Source of the DNA: JACRPI01 sp964385055
Lineage (GTDB): Archaea > Nanobdellota > Nanobdellia > Woesearchaeales > DSVV01
Direction of reading: 5' to 3'
Assembly (NCBI GenBank): GCA_964385055.1
Contig: CAYLMH010000006.1
Location: forward strand, 1-61,059
DNA: 61,059 nt
Under the pieces are notes generated by a model. It worked only from the letters and a program-made list of their open reading frames with translations. It did no database searches and was not told the DNA's origin. Position numbers and translations under genes: made by a program. Shown here one piece after another: positions 41,578-50,330 of this stretch (the first letter of the stretch is position 1; each line of letters begins with the position of its first letter).

Positions 41578-42468
41578 ATGAGTATACTAATCAACGAAAA
41601 AACAAAAGTCCTTGTGCAGGGAATAACTGGAAAAGAAGGAATTCGAGCAACGCAGTTTATGCAATCCTACAAAACAAATGTCGTTGCAGGAGTCCGTCCA
41701 GGAAAAGGAGGAGAAATAGTAGAAGGAGTTCCTGTCTACAATAGTTGCAAAGAAGCAATGCAGGCACATCCAGACATCACCATCTCCATAATTATCGTCC
41801 CCGCAAAAGGAGCGAAAGACGCAGTGATTGAAGCGCTCGAAGCAAACATCAAGCTCATTAATGTCATTACAGAAAATATTCCTATCAAAGATACAGCATA
41901 TTGTGTCGCGCTAGCAAAAAAATACCATGCAACAATTATTGGTCCAACATCCATTGGAATAATCAGTCCTGGAATTGCAAAAGTCGGAATGATTGGTGGA
42001 TTAACAAGTGAACAGTTCAGTAAAGGAAATGTAGGAATCATTTCAAAGAGCGGCGGCATGTCTTCAGAAACAGCGTCTATTTTGACAAAAGCAGGAATTG
42101 GACAATCAACAGTCGTCGGCTGTGGCGCAGATGTTATCATGGGCACCAATTACGTGGAACTATTGGAAATGTTCAAAAGCGATGAAGAAACAAGAGTGAT
42201 TGTTCTATTTGGAGAAATTGGTGGAACAGCAGAAGAAGACGCTGCAGAATATATCAAACAAACAAACTATTCAAAACCAGTGGTTGCGTTTATTTCTGGA
42301 AAGTTTGCAGAGATGCTCCCTTCAACAACATTGGGGCATGCAGGGGCGATCATTGAAGAAGGCAAAGGAACGCGAGCGGCAAAAGTCGCTGCATTAAGTT
42401 CCGCAGGCGTTCATGTCGTTGAAGTGCATCATGAGATTGTGGAGAAAGTGAAAGAACTTCTTAGATAA
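41578..42468 (+). CDS. ATP-citrate lyase / citryl-CoA synthetase alpha-like subunit
   Basis: 296 residues, SucD-type. GITGKEGIRATQFM is the CoA-binding N-terminus; GPTSIGIISPGIAKVG, SKSGGMSSE (156-164) and FGEIGGTAEED follow; H254 in LGHAGA is the phosphohistidine. SKSGGMSSE matches ATP-citrate lyase (SRSGGMSNE) rather than SucD (SRSGTLTYE). It is the catalytic partner of the upstream beta-like subunit, together forming citryl-CoA. An AGAGGA ribosome site precedes the ATG. Confidence 0.85.
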   Translation: MSILINEKTKVLVQGITGKEGIRATQFMQSYKTNVVAGVRPGKGGEIVEGVPVYNSCKEAMQAHPDITISIIIVPAKGAKDAVIEALEANIKLINVITENIPIKDTAYCVALAKKYHATIIGPTSIGIISPGIAKVGMIGGLTSEQFSKGNVGIISKSGGMSSETASILTKAGIGQSTVVGCGADVIMGTNYVELLEMFKSDEETRVIVLFGEIGGTAEEDAAEYIKQTNYSKPVVAFISGKFAEMLPSTTLGHAGAIIEEGKGTRAAKVAALSSAGVHVVEVHHEIVEKVKELLR

Positions 42469-42513
42469 CATTCTTCCACAAGCAATATAAACAACCAATT
42501 CTTAACAAATACA

Positions 42514-43287
42514 ATGGAACAAGGCTGGAAAACATCTATCAGTGTTGCGACAGAGGAAAAAACACTCATCAGAGGCTATAATGTTGAAGACCTGATGACC
42601 AAATGCAATTTCACTCAGGCAATCTGGTTGCTTTGGAAAGGAGAATTTCCAAATAAAAAAGAAGAAGCATTGTTCAACACAATTCTTATCAGCGCAATGG
42701 AGCACGGCATCACCCCTCCATCAATTACCGCAGCGCGAATCGCATATTCTGGTTCAGGGCAAATGAACAGCGCAGTTGCAGCAGGCATTCTCGCGATTGG
42801 TCAGCATCATGGCGGCGCGATGGAACAATGCGCGCAACTCCTTCATTCGCATATCGATGAAGAAATGAAAAACAAATCAGCAGAAGAGATCGCGAAGCAT
42901 ATTGTGGACAATATGATGGAAAGAAAGCAACGTATTCCAGGGTTTGGCCACAAAATCTACACAGACCATGATCCACGAGCGCAAGCGATTTTTCAACAAG
43001 CAAAGAAAGCAGGCTATGCAGGAAAATATATTGAAACAGTGCAAAAAGTAGAATCATATTTAGAAAAGAAGAAAGGGAAAAAACTCTGCATCAACATTGA
43101 TGGCGCGATTGCGGCAGTGATGCTCGAAATGGGTTTTGACTGGAAGATTGGAAGAGGATTTTTCATTTTACCAAGAACCGCAAGTATTATTGCGCATGTT
43201 CATGAAGAAGCGTGCAAAGAGAAACCGTTTAGAAGATTAGAAGATAAAGAAACAGCATATTCTGGTGTGAAAGAAAGAAAACTGTAG
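42514..43287 (+). CDS. citryl-CoA lyase (stand-alone citrate-synthase-like domain)
   Basis: 257 residues, the length of the Hydrogenobacter citryl-CoA lyase Ccl (about 259) and of the C-terminal domain of ATP-citrate lyase. MEHGITPPS and HHGGAMEQ, then IPGFGHKIYTDHDPRA (142-156, catalytic His in GFGH) are citrate-synthase-fold motifs. It would cleave citryl-CoA to acetyl-CoA and oxaloacetate. A TATA box (GCAATATAAAC, about 42481-42492) gives it its own promoter. A minimal citrate synthase is the alternative reading, but the gene context and short length favour the lyase. Confidence 0.82.
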   Translation: MEQGWKTSISVATEEKTLIRGYNVEDLMTKCNFTQAIWLLWKGEFPNKKEEALFNTILISAMEHGITPPSITAARIAYSGSGQMNSAVAAGILAIGQHHGGAMEQCAQLLHSHIDEEMKNKSAEEIAKHIVDNMMERKQRIPGFGHKIYTDHDPRAQAIFQQAKKAGYAGKYIETVQKVESYLEKKKGKKLCINIDGAIAAVMLEMGFDWKIGRGFFILPRTASIIAHVHEEACKEKPFRRLEDKETAYSGVKERKL

Positions 43288-43357
43288 TTCTATTCTTCTC
43301 TTAATGGAGAGAAAATTCCAGATTACCTTTAAAAAACAACACTCCTTTCTTTAAGAA

Positions 43358-44083
43358 ATGACAATAACGCCTGTTGATAGAAGAGACAAAAAAGGAATAA
43401 TACAAATGTATTTAGAATTGGGGTTTATAGTACTAGAGGATGCAGTTGATCCAAGAATAGGAAAAATAATTAGGGACAGAATTCCAGAGTATGTCAGACA
43501 AAGAACAAACAACTTTGCGCACCCTTTTGAAAGAATAACAGAAGATTTTCACACAAGAAGCCTTGACTTAGAACAAGAAGTAGAAGATCAGAAAGTAAAA
43601 AGATGGCAAGTGTGTTGGGGTTATCGTGAACAAGCAAGACCAAACGAGTTAGAGCTAGAAAGAATTTTAAGAGAGCTGATGCTACAATATATTGTTGGAC
43701 CTTCTCAAACGATAAAAGCAATAGCAGAACATCATGGAATACCGCGCCCCAAAAGATATCTTCCAACACTTGATATGTATTTTTATAGAAATTTATCTCA
43801 ACAAAGAAAAGAATGGAAGCTCCCTTGGCACACAGATACCACAGCGGTACTGGCAATGAGAAATGGAGAAGAAGGAGTTATAGAAGTGGAATCACCAATT
43901 ACCCGGGAGAAGTATGTAATTGCTACAAAGCCAAACGTAGAAGTCATTGGTTTTGGGGAGAAAATGATTGGATATCTAAGAAAGAATAGTATTGAACCAA
44001 AAATAGCTGAAACATCCCATCGCGTTGTGATCCCTGCGGGATATGAAACAAGAACTTCTTTTACGTTCGGATTACAGATTTAA
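43358..44083 (+). CDS. Fe(II)/2-oxoglutarate-dependent oxygenase-like protein
   Basis: 241 residues. PWHTDTTAVLAM (about 163-174) gives the HxD iron ligands, TSHRVVIP (about 220) the distal histidine and a following Arg in YETRTSF the 2OG-binding residue, as in the isopenicillin-N-synthase-like superfamily. The substrate is unknown. Oxygen-dependent chemistry would be notable in a presumably anaerobic host. Confidence 0.68.
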   Translation: MTITPVDRRDKKGIIQMYLELGFIVLEDAVDPRIGKIIRDRIPEYVRQRTNNFAHPFERITEDFHTRSLDLEQEVEDQKVKRWQVCWGYREQARPNELELERILRELMLQYIVGPSQTIKAIAEHHGIPRPKRYLPTLDMYFYRNLSQQRKEWKLPWHTDTTAVLAMRNGEEGVIEVESPITREKYVIATKPNVEVIGFGEKMIGYLRKNSIEPKIAETSHRVVIPAGYETRTSFTFGLQI

Positions 44084-44107
44084 GATTCATTTAGAAGCAA
44101 AAATCCA

Positions 44108-44123
44108 TAAGCTTTAAAGCTTA
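44108..44123. promoter_or_regulatory. perfect palindrome overlapping the lemA promoter
   Basis: TAAGCTTTAAAGCTTA is a perfect 16-bp palindrome whose centre CTTTAAAG looks like a TATA element, 38 bp before the lemA ATG. It is a candidate operator for the lemA-htpX pair. Confidence 0.5.
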
Positions 44124-44160
44124 GAATATGCTACACACTAAAATCAACAGGTGATCAACA

Positions 44161-44709
44161 ATGGTATGGCTTATCGTAGGAATTGTCGCAGCAGTGCTGC
44201 TCATTATAGGAATTGTCATGTACAATGGTCTTGTAAGACTACAAAACCAAATTGACAACGCATGGGCGCAAATTGACGTTCAGTTAAAACGAAGATTTGA
44301 CTTAATCCCAAATCTCATTGAAACAGTCAAAGGCTATGCAAAGCATGAAAAAGGAGTGCTTGAAGAATGTACAAAAGCGCGAACAGCGTTTATGGGCGCA
44401 AGTTCTGTCAAAGACAAAGCAAAAGCAGAAAACATGCTTGAAGGCACACTCAAAACACTCTTTGCAGTTTCTGAAAATTATCCAAAATTGCAGGCAAATG
44501 AGAATTTCCTTCAATTACAGGAAGAATTATCAGGCACAGAAAGCAAGATTGCGTATGCACGACAGCATTACAATGACATGGTTTTGGAATACAATAACAA
44601 AGTGGAAACTGTTCCGACAAACATGATTGCAAAATCATTTGGATTCAAGGAAAAAGAGATGTATCCTGTTCCAGAAGAAGAACGCAAGAATATCAAAGTA
44701 CAATTTTAA
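44161..44709 (+). CDS. lemA: LemA family membrane protein
   Basis: 182 residues. An N-terminal TM segment (about 3-22), then the family core NGLVRLQNQIDNAWAQIDVQLKRR, DLIPNLIETVKGYAKHEKG and LQANENFLQLQEELSGTE. LemA proteins are membrane-anchored helical bundles of unclear function that often precede htpX, as here. AGGTGATC precedes the ATG. Confidence 0.92.
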   Translation: MVWLIVGIVAAVLLIIGIVMYNGLVRLQNQIDNAWAQIDVQLKRRFDLIPNLIETVKGYAKHEKGVLEECTKARTAFMGASSVKDKAKAENMLEGTLKTLFAVSENYPKLQANENFLQLQEELSGTESKIAYARQHYNDMVLEYNNKVETVPTNMIAKSFGFKEKEMYPVPEEERKNIKVQF

Positions 44710-44728
44710 TTTTTTCTTTTTTTATGTT
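44709..44728 (+). terminator. T-rich stretch after lemA
   Basis: TTTTTTCTTTTTTTATG follows the lemA stop and could terminate or attenuate transcription before htpX, which is 70 bp away with its own AAAGGA ribosome site. Confidence 0.35.
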
Positions 44729-44778
44729 TTATAATCATAATCGCTCAGCAGCAAAATTACACAAATAAAGGAAATAAA

Positions 44779-45687
44779 ATGGAAACCAAACGTAATATTC
44801 ATGAAGAAGTACGATGGAATAAAATAAAGACATACCTTATTATGTCCATCTTCATTTTCATCATCGCGATACTAGGATATTTCTTAGGAATTCTCTATGG
44901 CACACCAATCTTTGGGTTTGGTGCCGCAGTGTTTGGTGCAATTTTCTACACCATCATCATGTACGCGCAAGGCAGCAATATTATCCTCAAAACAACAGGA
45001 GCAAGAGAAGTCACCAAACGAGAATTTCCTCATCTCTTCCACACAGTAGAAGGCTTATCTATTGCGGCAGGCATTCCTACGCCAAAATGTTATGTCATTG
45101 ATGACACCGCATTAAACGCATTTGCGACAGGAACAGACCCAAAAAACGCGTCAATTACAGTCACCACAGGATTACTCAATAAACTCAACAGACTAGAGTT
45201 AGAAGGAGTTATTGGGCATGAAATGTCGCATATCAAAAATTATGATATTCGCGTCATGCTGATCACCGCAGTCCTCGTAGGAATCACCATTCTTCTCAGC
45301 GACTTTATTTTCAGAACCTTTTTGTGGGGCGGCGGAAGCAATGAGCGAAGAGAAGGAAACCAATTAGTAATTATTTTCATTGTTGTTGCGTTTGTGCTTG
45401 CAATTCTCGCTCCAATTATTGGAGAGATGATTAAGTTAGCAGTAAGCAGAAGACGAGAGTATCTTGCAGACGCGAATGGCGCGTTACTCACAAGAAATCC
45501 CGAAGGACTTGCAAGCGCGCTCGAAAAGATCAAAGGAGATCCAGATCCGCTTGTGGATAAAGCGAATAAAGCTACAGCACATTTATTTATTTCGAGTCCA
45601 TTTAGAAAAACAAAAGGACTGGTCACAGGATTGTTTGCAACACATCCTGATATTAATGATAGGATTAGTAGATTGAGGAGTATGTGA
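44779..45687 (+). CDS. htpX: HtpX-type M48 membrane protease
   Basis: 302 residues. Two N-terminal TM segments (about 20-65), zinc motif GVIGHEMSH with KNYDI following, further TM segments and the downstream REYLADANGA glutamate ligand. It cleaves misfolded membrane proteins in bacteria. The stop TGA shares its A with the ATG of the following NUDIX gene. Confidence 0.93.
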   Translation: METKRNIHEEVRWNKIKTYLIMSIFIFIIAILGYFLGILYGTPIFGFGAAVFGAIFYTIIMYAQGSNIILKTTGAREVTKREFPHLFHTVEGLSIAAGIPTPKCYVIDDTALNAFATGTDPKNASITVTTGLLNKLNRLELEGVIGHEMSHIKNYDIRVMLITAVLVGITILLSDFIFRTFLWGGGSNERREGNQLVIIFIVVAFVLAILAPIIGEMIKLAVSRRREYLADANGALLTRNPEGLASALEKIKGDPDPLVDKANKATAHLFISSPFRKTKGLVTGLFATHPDINDRISRLRSM

Positions 45688-46085
45688 TGATGCGAAGGGA
45701 CGTTGCGCTCATAGTATTGTTTGACAAAGAAAAAAGAATCCTATTACAGTACAGATCAGAAACTGCAAAAAGACTTCCTAATTATTGGGCATTTTTTGGA
45801 GGAGGCATAGAAGCAGGAGAGACTCCAGAAGAGGCAGTAAAAAGAGAAGCAGGAGAAGAGTTAGAATATATTCTAGAAGGTCCAAAACTTGTTTTCATAC
45901 AAGAGTTTCAAGGATCTGATACTCATGGGAGAAAATATGTTTTTGTAGAAGAATATAACTCAAAGAAGCAACTTATTCTTCGAGAAGGAAAAGCAATGGG
46001 ATGGAAAACAGTTGCAGAAACAAAAGAGCTCAAAATAGTGGATCATGATAGAGAAGTGTTAGAGAAAATAAAAGACCTTATCTAA
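45687..46085 (+). CDS. NUDIX hydrolase
   Basis: 132 residues. NUDIX box GGGIEAGE then EAVKREAGEEL is complete. FFGGGIEAGETPEEA is MutT-like; substrate unknown. Start is one of adjacent ATGs (45687, 45690) at the HtpX stop, indicating coupled translation. It is the third NUDIX gene in the window. Confidence 0.88.
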   Translation: MMRRDVALIVLFDKEKRILLQYRSETAKRLPNYWAFFGGGIEAGETPEEAVKREAGEELEYILEGPKLVFIQEFQGSDTHGRKYVFVEEYNSKKQLILREGKAMGWKTVAETKELKIVDHDREVLEKIKDLI

Positions 46086-46131
46086 AGAATATGTCAAAGA
46101 GTATATATAAATAAATACTTCTTCTCAAAGA

Positions 46132-47140
46132 ATGACCTTAGAAAAAATACTCTGCCTAAGCATCGTAGCTGGATGTATGGACTATAATCCAAGTCCCGTA
46201 AAGAGAGAATCAGGAGAACCAACATATACTGAAGAAGAAACACAGCCAGAAATTGAAGAACCCTGCGTCTACAGAGACCATTTTACAATAAATCACGTTC
46301 CTGAAACGTGTATAGATATTCTTGCAGTTGTTGATACATCAGGCTCAATGATGAATGATCCAGAAAATAATGAAATAGAAGGAGTGCAAACGTATCTGAC
46401 AACATTCACACAGAATAGACTGGAATTATATCCAAATCCAACAATGATGGTTATTTCTACAGCAGGTGGAGCGTATACAAACACACCTGTAACAGAAACA
46501 ACAGCAGCAACAGCAACATGGAATCTTGAAGCAGCCGCAGGAACAGTAGAAGCACCACTCGAAGCACTACTGACCTACATAAAAAGTGAACATGCAGCAG
46601 CATGGATGCGAGAGCAATGCGCAATCTCCATGATGATGTTTAGTGATGAAGATGATCAAAGTTATAGTACATTTTCTTTTGACACAGAAGGAGATAACGC
46701 AGCAGTAGACCAATTTATTGAGGATATAGAAAGCGTATACAACCCAGAAACAAAAGAAATGTATTGGACAGCAGCAATAAATCCTTCTACAGAATATCTC
46801 TGCGACCTTATGGTAGAAGCAAATCAGTTAGGATATAGAGCAGAGCAACTTGCGGCATATTATGACGGCAGCAAATGATCTTTGCAGTTCTTATGATGTA
46901 TGGAAAGATCCAGAAGTTCCAACAATTCCTGAACCTGAAGAAATGGGATGGAGATTGACGTATGTTCCAGAACCAGACGCAATAACAGTATACATTGGTG
47001 AGGAATTAGCAACAAGTGCATGCACCTACAGTGATGGAGTAGTTTCCTATCCATATCAAGAAAATCTAGCGAATGGAACAGAGATTACCATTACTTATGA
47101 AATTGACAAAACAATGTATAATAATGAATGCCCACTCTAA
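46132..47140 (+). pseudogene. VWA-domain lipoprotein gene interrupted by a frameshift
   Basis: The first frame (46132-46878, 248 residues) has a lipobox-like SIVAGC, an acidic linker and a von Willebrand A domain with MIDAS motif VVDTSGSMM near residue 66, ending AAYYDGSK then TGA. A second frame (to 47140) continues with NDLCSSYDVWKDPE and a Cys-containing domain. Removing one A from the AAA before the TGA at 46876-46878 joins them. A strong TATA (GTATATATAAAT, about 46101-46112) precedes the start. Mutation, sequence error or a programmed +1 shift at AAA-TGA are all possible. Confidence 0.7.
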
Positions 47141-47185
47141 AAAACACAACCCATTTAAAACCTGAATTCCTCTCCTTCTTTTTTA

Positions 47186-48121
47186 ATGACGAACCTGAAA
47201 ACAACCATTGGAGGAATTCCACTGGAAACCTATTTCTTCAACGCGTCTGGTCCAAAATGCACAACAATCGAACATTTGGAAGCACTAGGCGCGTCAAAAA
47301 GCGCAGTCATTCTCTCAAAATCTTGCACATATGAACCACGAGAAGGAAATCCCGAACCCCGATACAAAGAACTCAATCTCGGCTCAATAAACTCCATGGG
47401 TTTGCCGAATCTCGGCTACATAACATATGGAGAATTCGCTCCAATTCTAAAAAACAAATTCAAGAAGCCATACTTTGTCAGTGTGTCTGGATTAAAGCTA
47501 GAAGACAATATAAAAATCATCAATCACTTCAACACCATTCCAGAAATTGATGCGTATGAATTAAATCTCTCATGCCCAAATATTGTAGGAAAACCACAAG
47601 TATGTTATGATTTCGAACAAACAGAAGTAGTGCTGCGGGAAATCACAAAGATCAGCAAAAAGCCGCTTGGCGTCAAACTATCTCCATATTTTGATTTTGT
47701 GCACTTTGAACAAATGGCAGCAATACTAAATAAGCACAACATCAAATTCGTTGTCTGCATTAATTCCGTCGGTAACGCATTATTTATCGATCCAGAAACA
47801 GAAACAGTCGTGATCAAGCCAAAAGGAGGTTTCGGCGGTCTTGGAGGACAATACATCAAACCAATTGCACTCGCAAATGTGAAAAAATTTAGAGAGCTCC
47901 TCAGAGCAGACATAGACATCATTGGTGTTGGAGGAATTCAAACAGGAATTGACGCGTTTGAATTCTTGTTGGCAGGAGCAAGTGCAGTGCAAATCGGCAC
48001 AACACTGCAAAAAGAAGGTCCAGCATGTTTTGAGCGATTGGATAATGAATTAAGAGTATGTTTAGAGAAGAAAGGATACGCGAGTATTGATGACGCGAAA
48101 GGAAAATTAAAGATTTTGTAA
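47186..48121 (+). CDS. pyrD: dihydroorotate dehydrogenase, class 1A
   Basis: 311 residues. NASGPKCTT at the start, GSINSMGLPN, NLSCPN with the catalytic cysteine at 130, INSVGNALFIDPETE and the C-terminal FMN loop GVGGIQTG. The length, Cys130 and SINSMGLPN fit the fumarate-dependent class 1A known from Lactococcus, rather than the class 1B PyrD plus PyrK usual in archaea. It converts dihydroorotate to orotate in pyrimidine synthesis. Start of a gene series that continues with pyrE 12 bp later. Confidence 0.92.
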   Translation: MTNLKTTIGGIPLETYFFNASGPKCTTIEHLEALGASKSAVILSKSCTYEPREGNPEPRYKELNLGSINSMGLPNLGYITYGEFAPILKNKFKKPYFVSVSGLKLEDNIKIINHFNTIPEIDAYELNLSCPNIVGKPQVCYDFEQTEVVLREITKISKKPLGVKLSPYFDFVHFEQMAAILNKHNIKFVVCINSVGNALFIDPETETVVIKPKGGFGGLGGQYIKPIALANVKKFRELLRADIDIIGVGGIQTGIDAFEFLLAGASAVQIGTTLQKEGPACFERLDNELRVCLEKKGYASIDDAKGKLKIL

Positions 48122-48133
48122 GAAGGTGAAACA

Positions 48134-48784
48134 ATGGTAGGAACAACAGAAGCATACATAGCACAAGTATTGTTAGAAACAGAAGCAGTGATGATAAGAC
48201 CATCACAACCATTTACATACGCATCTGGGTTAAAGAGCCCAATTTATTGTGACAATCGCCGAGTGCTCTCATTTCCAGATAAAAGACAGATAGTTGTACA
48301 CAGATTTCTCGAAACAATTGAAAGAGAAGGAATTACATATGATGTAATTGCAGGTGTTGCAACTGCAGGAATTCCTTGGGGAAGCATAATTGCAGATAAG
48401 CTTGATGCACCATTCATCTATATAAGAGACAAAGCAAAAGGACATGGAAAGGAAAACCAAATAGAAGGAAAATTGGAGCCAGGACAACGTGCATTAGTTA
48501 TTGAAGACCATATTAGTACTGGAGGAAGCAGCATTAAAGCAATTGAAGCAGTACGAAATGCTGGAGGGATTGTAGAATATTGTCTAGCAATCACCACATA
48601 TGAAATGTTAAGTGCGCAAGAAGCATTCGAAGCAGCAAAATGCAAGCTTTACACACAAACACGATTACAAGATTTAGTGAAAGAAGCGATTAGACTTGAG
48701 AGAATGAGCGAGAATCAAAGAGCAATTATTGATGACTGGAAACAAGATCAAGCAGGATGGGCAGCAAGACACGGCTTTGAATAA
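48134..48784 (+). CDS. pyrE: orotate phosphoribosyltransferase
   Basis: 216 residues. FTYASGLKSPIYCDNR, a GVATAGIPWG ribose-phosphate loop, RDKAKGHG flexible loop with catalytic Lys, and the PRPP motif ALVIEDHISTGGSS. It makes OMP from orotate and PRPP. GGTGAAAC lies about 4 nt before the ATG, the same leader as pyrF. Confidence 0.94.
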   Translation: MVGTTEAYIAQVLLETEAVMIRPSQPFTYASGLKSPIYCDNRRVLSFPDKRQIVVHRFLETIEREGITYDVIAGVATAGIPWGSIIADKLDAPFIYIRDKAKGHGKENQIEGKLEPGQRALVIEDHISTGGSSIKAIEAVRNAGGIVEYCLAITTYEMLSAQEAFEAAKCKLYTQTRLQDLVKEAIRLERMSENQRAIIDDWKQDQAGWAARHGFE

Positions 48785-48795
48785 AAGGTGAAACA

Positions 48796-49674
48796 ATGAC
48801 AATGAACTACCTTGACCAGCTGAAACAGCGTGCAGATGAAACAGGATCCATCATCTGCATGGGCATTGATCCACAACTGGACAAGATAGCAAAAGTGCAG
48901 CCAAATCAAAAATTAGAAGACAAAGATGTGCAAAAAGCAGTAACAGAATTTTATATCAACATTTTACAAGAATGTGAAAGACAAGGAATTTTCCCTGCGG
49001 CAGTAAAACCAAATCTCGCCTATTTTGAAAGAGGAAGAAAGCGATACAGATTATTGGAAGCATTGGATGCAATCAATGCAGAGTGCAGAAGACTAAATAT
49101 TCCCATTATCGGAGACGCGAAACGAGGAGACATCGGCGCGTCAAGTGAAGCGTATGCAGAAGCGCTGTTCCATCCAGAGGAATGGAACTTTAACGCAATT
49201 ACTATTGCGCCATACATGGGAGAAGACTCCATAATGCCTTTTGTAAACTACTGTGACACCGGAAAAGGAGTCTATATTCTTTTGCGAACGTCAAATCCTG
49301 GAAGAAAAGATATCCAAGATATCAATGGCACATACAGACATGTCGCAGAACTCATAGGGAAGCCATGGTACAAAAAAGGCATAGGCGCAGTGTTTGGCGG
49401 TACAGGCGGCACAGAAGAATTAGAAGAAGTAAGTAGATTTTATGTGAGTTGCGGAGTAGAAATTCCTTTCCTTATTCCAGGAATCGGAAAACAGGGAGGA
49501 AGCTTAGAAGAAGTTGTTGCTGCGTTAAGAAGAAGCGGTACAGATCTAAGAATTCACCGAATAAATGCGTCCTCAGACATTAATTGGGCATACGAAAAAG
49601 AGGGAAACCCTAACGACTACGCAGGAGCAGCTGTCCGTGCATTACAGAGAATGAATGAGAAAGTCCAACTGTAA
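48796..49674 (+). CDS. pyrF: orotidine-5'-phosphate decarboxylase, long form
   Basis: 292 residues. The catalytic DAKRGDIG (about 110-117) is the K/D charge network of OMP decarboxylase. The length and sequence fit the group-2 (PyrF-2, about 280-310 residue) enzymes common in bacteria rather than the 210-230 residue archaeal form. It makes UMP. The spacer AAAGGTGAAACA repeats the pyrE leader exactly, a hint of duplication or codon-context constraint. Confidence 0.93.
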   Translation: MTMNYLDQLKQRADETGSIICMGIDPQLDKIAKVQPNQKLEDKDVQKAVTEFYINILQECERQGIFPAAVKPNLAYFERGRKRYRLLEALDAINAECRRLNIPIIGDAKRGDIGASSEAYAEALFHPEEWNFNAITIAPYMGEDSIMPFVNYCDTGKGVYILLRTSNPGRKDIQDINGTYRHVAELIGKPWYKKGIGAVFGGTGGTEELEEVSRFYVSCGVEIPFLIPGIGKQGGSLEEVVAALRRSGTDLRIHRINASSDINWAYEKEGNPNDYAGAAVRALQRMNEKVQL

Positions 49675-49710
49675 ACACACTTTTGATTTTTTTTCTCTTT
49701 TTCAAAACAT
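49675..49710 (+). terminator. T-rich terminator after pyrF
   Basis: TTTTGATTTTTTTTCTCTTTTTC follows the pyrF stop closely and precedes a TATA-like AATATAGAATC for the GNAT gene. Confidence 0.5.
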
Positions 49711-49746
49711 TAATATAGAATCCTTCTAAAAAACAGCAGAACCGCA

Positions 49747-50277
49747 ATGAAAATAAGAACAAAAAACCTAGAACTTGTTCCCGTCCATCCAAAATACGTG
49801 AATGCAGTGTACAAGATCATTAAAGAAGAAAATAAAGAACTCTCGAGTTGGACAACAATTCCATTTCCCATAACAAAAAAGAAGATAAGAGAATATTATC
49901 AAGAAGGAAAGAGAAATGATGATAGTATTTTCATCATAAAAAACAAAACAGGAGAGGTTATGGGATCCATTAATTTTCTGTACAGAAAAAGAAGTAATAG
50001 CGGAGCAATAGGATATTGGCTAGGGAGAGACTATCGAAATAAAGGATATATGACTGAAGCAGTAAAAAAGATGATGGAGTATGGCTTCAGAAGAAAGGGC
50101 GTCGTGCGCATAGACATAACTGCATTAGAGCAAAACATCCCATCGCAAACAGTAATTAAAAAATGCGGATTTATCTACGAAGGAACACAACGAATGGCAG
50201 CGTTAAATGGCCTCAACCAATACGGAAATCTGAGGATGTACAGTATTCTCAAAAACGAATTTGAAAAAAAAGAATAG
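49747..50277 (+). CDS. GNAT acetyltransferase (RimJ/RimL-like)
   Basis: 176 residues. GAIGYWLGRDYRNKGYMTEAV (short: YWLGRDYRNKG) is the acetyl-CoA loop region of the GNAT fold, and RIDITALEQNIPSQTVIKKCGF closes it. RimJ/RimL-type members acetylate ribosomal protein N-termini or antibiotics; target unknown. It interrupts the pyr series and has its own TATA. Confidence 0.82.
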   Translation: MKIRTKNLELVPVHPKYVNAVYKIIKEENKELSSWTTIPFPITKKKIREYYQEGKRNDDSIFIIKNKTGEVMGSINFLYRKRSNSGAIGYWLGRDYRNKGYMTEAVKKMMEYGFRRKGVVRIDITALEQNIPSQTVIKKCGFIYEGTQRMAALNGLNQYGNLRMYSILKNEFEKKE

Positions 50278-50330
50278 GATAGAAAAGAGGAAAGAATAGC
50301 TTTATAATTCCTAAAAAAACACCAAAAAAG

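Noticed and set aside
40229..42468. Succinyl-CoA synthetase SucC/SucD as the simple reading of the two genes
   Set aside because: Signature residues (NYTEYSGNPS, ANFTQ, SKSGGMSSE) and the adjacent citrate-synthase-like gene fit ATP-citrate lyase better; still worth a tree.
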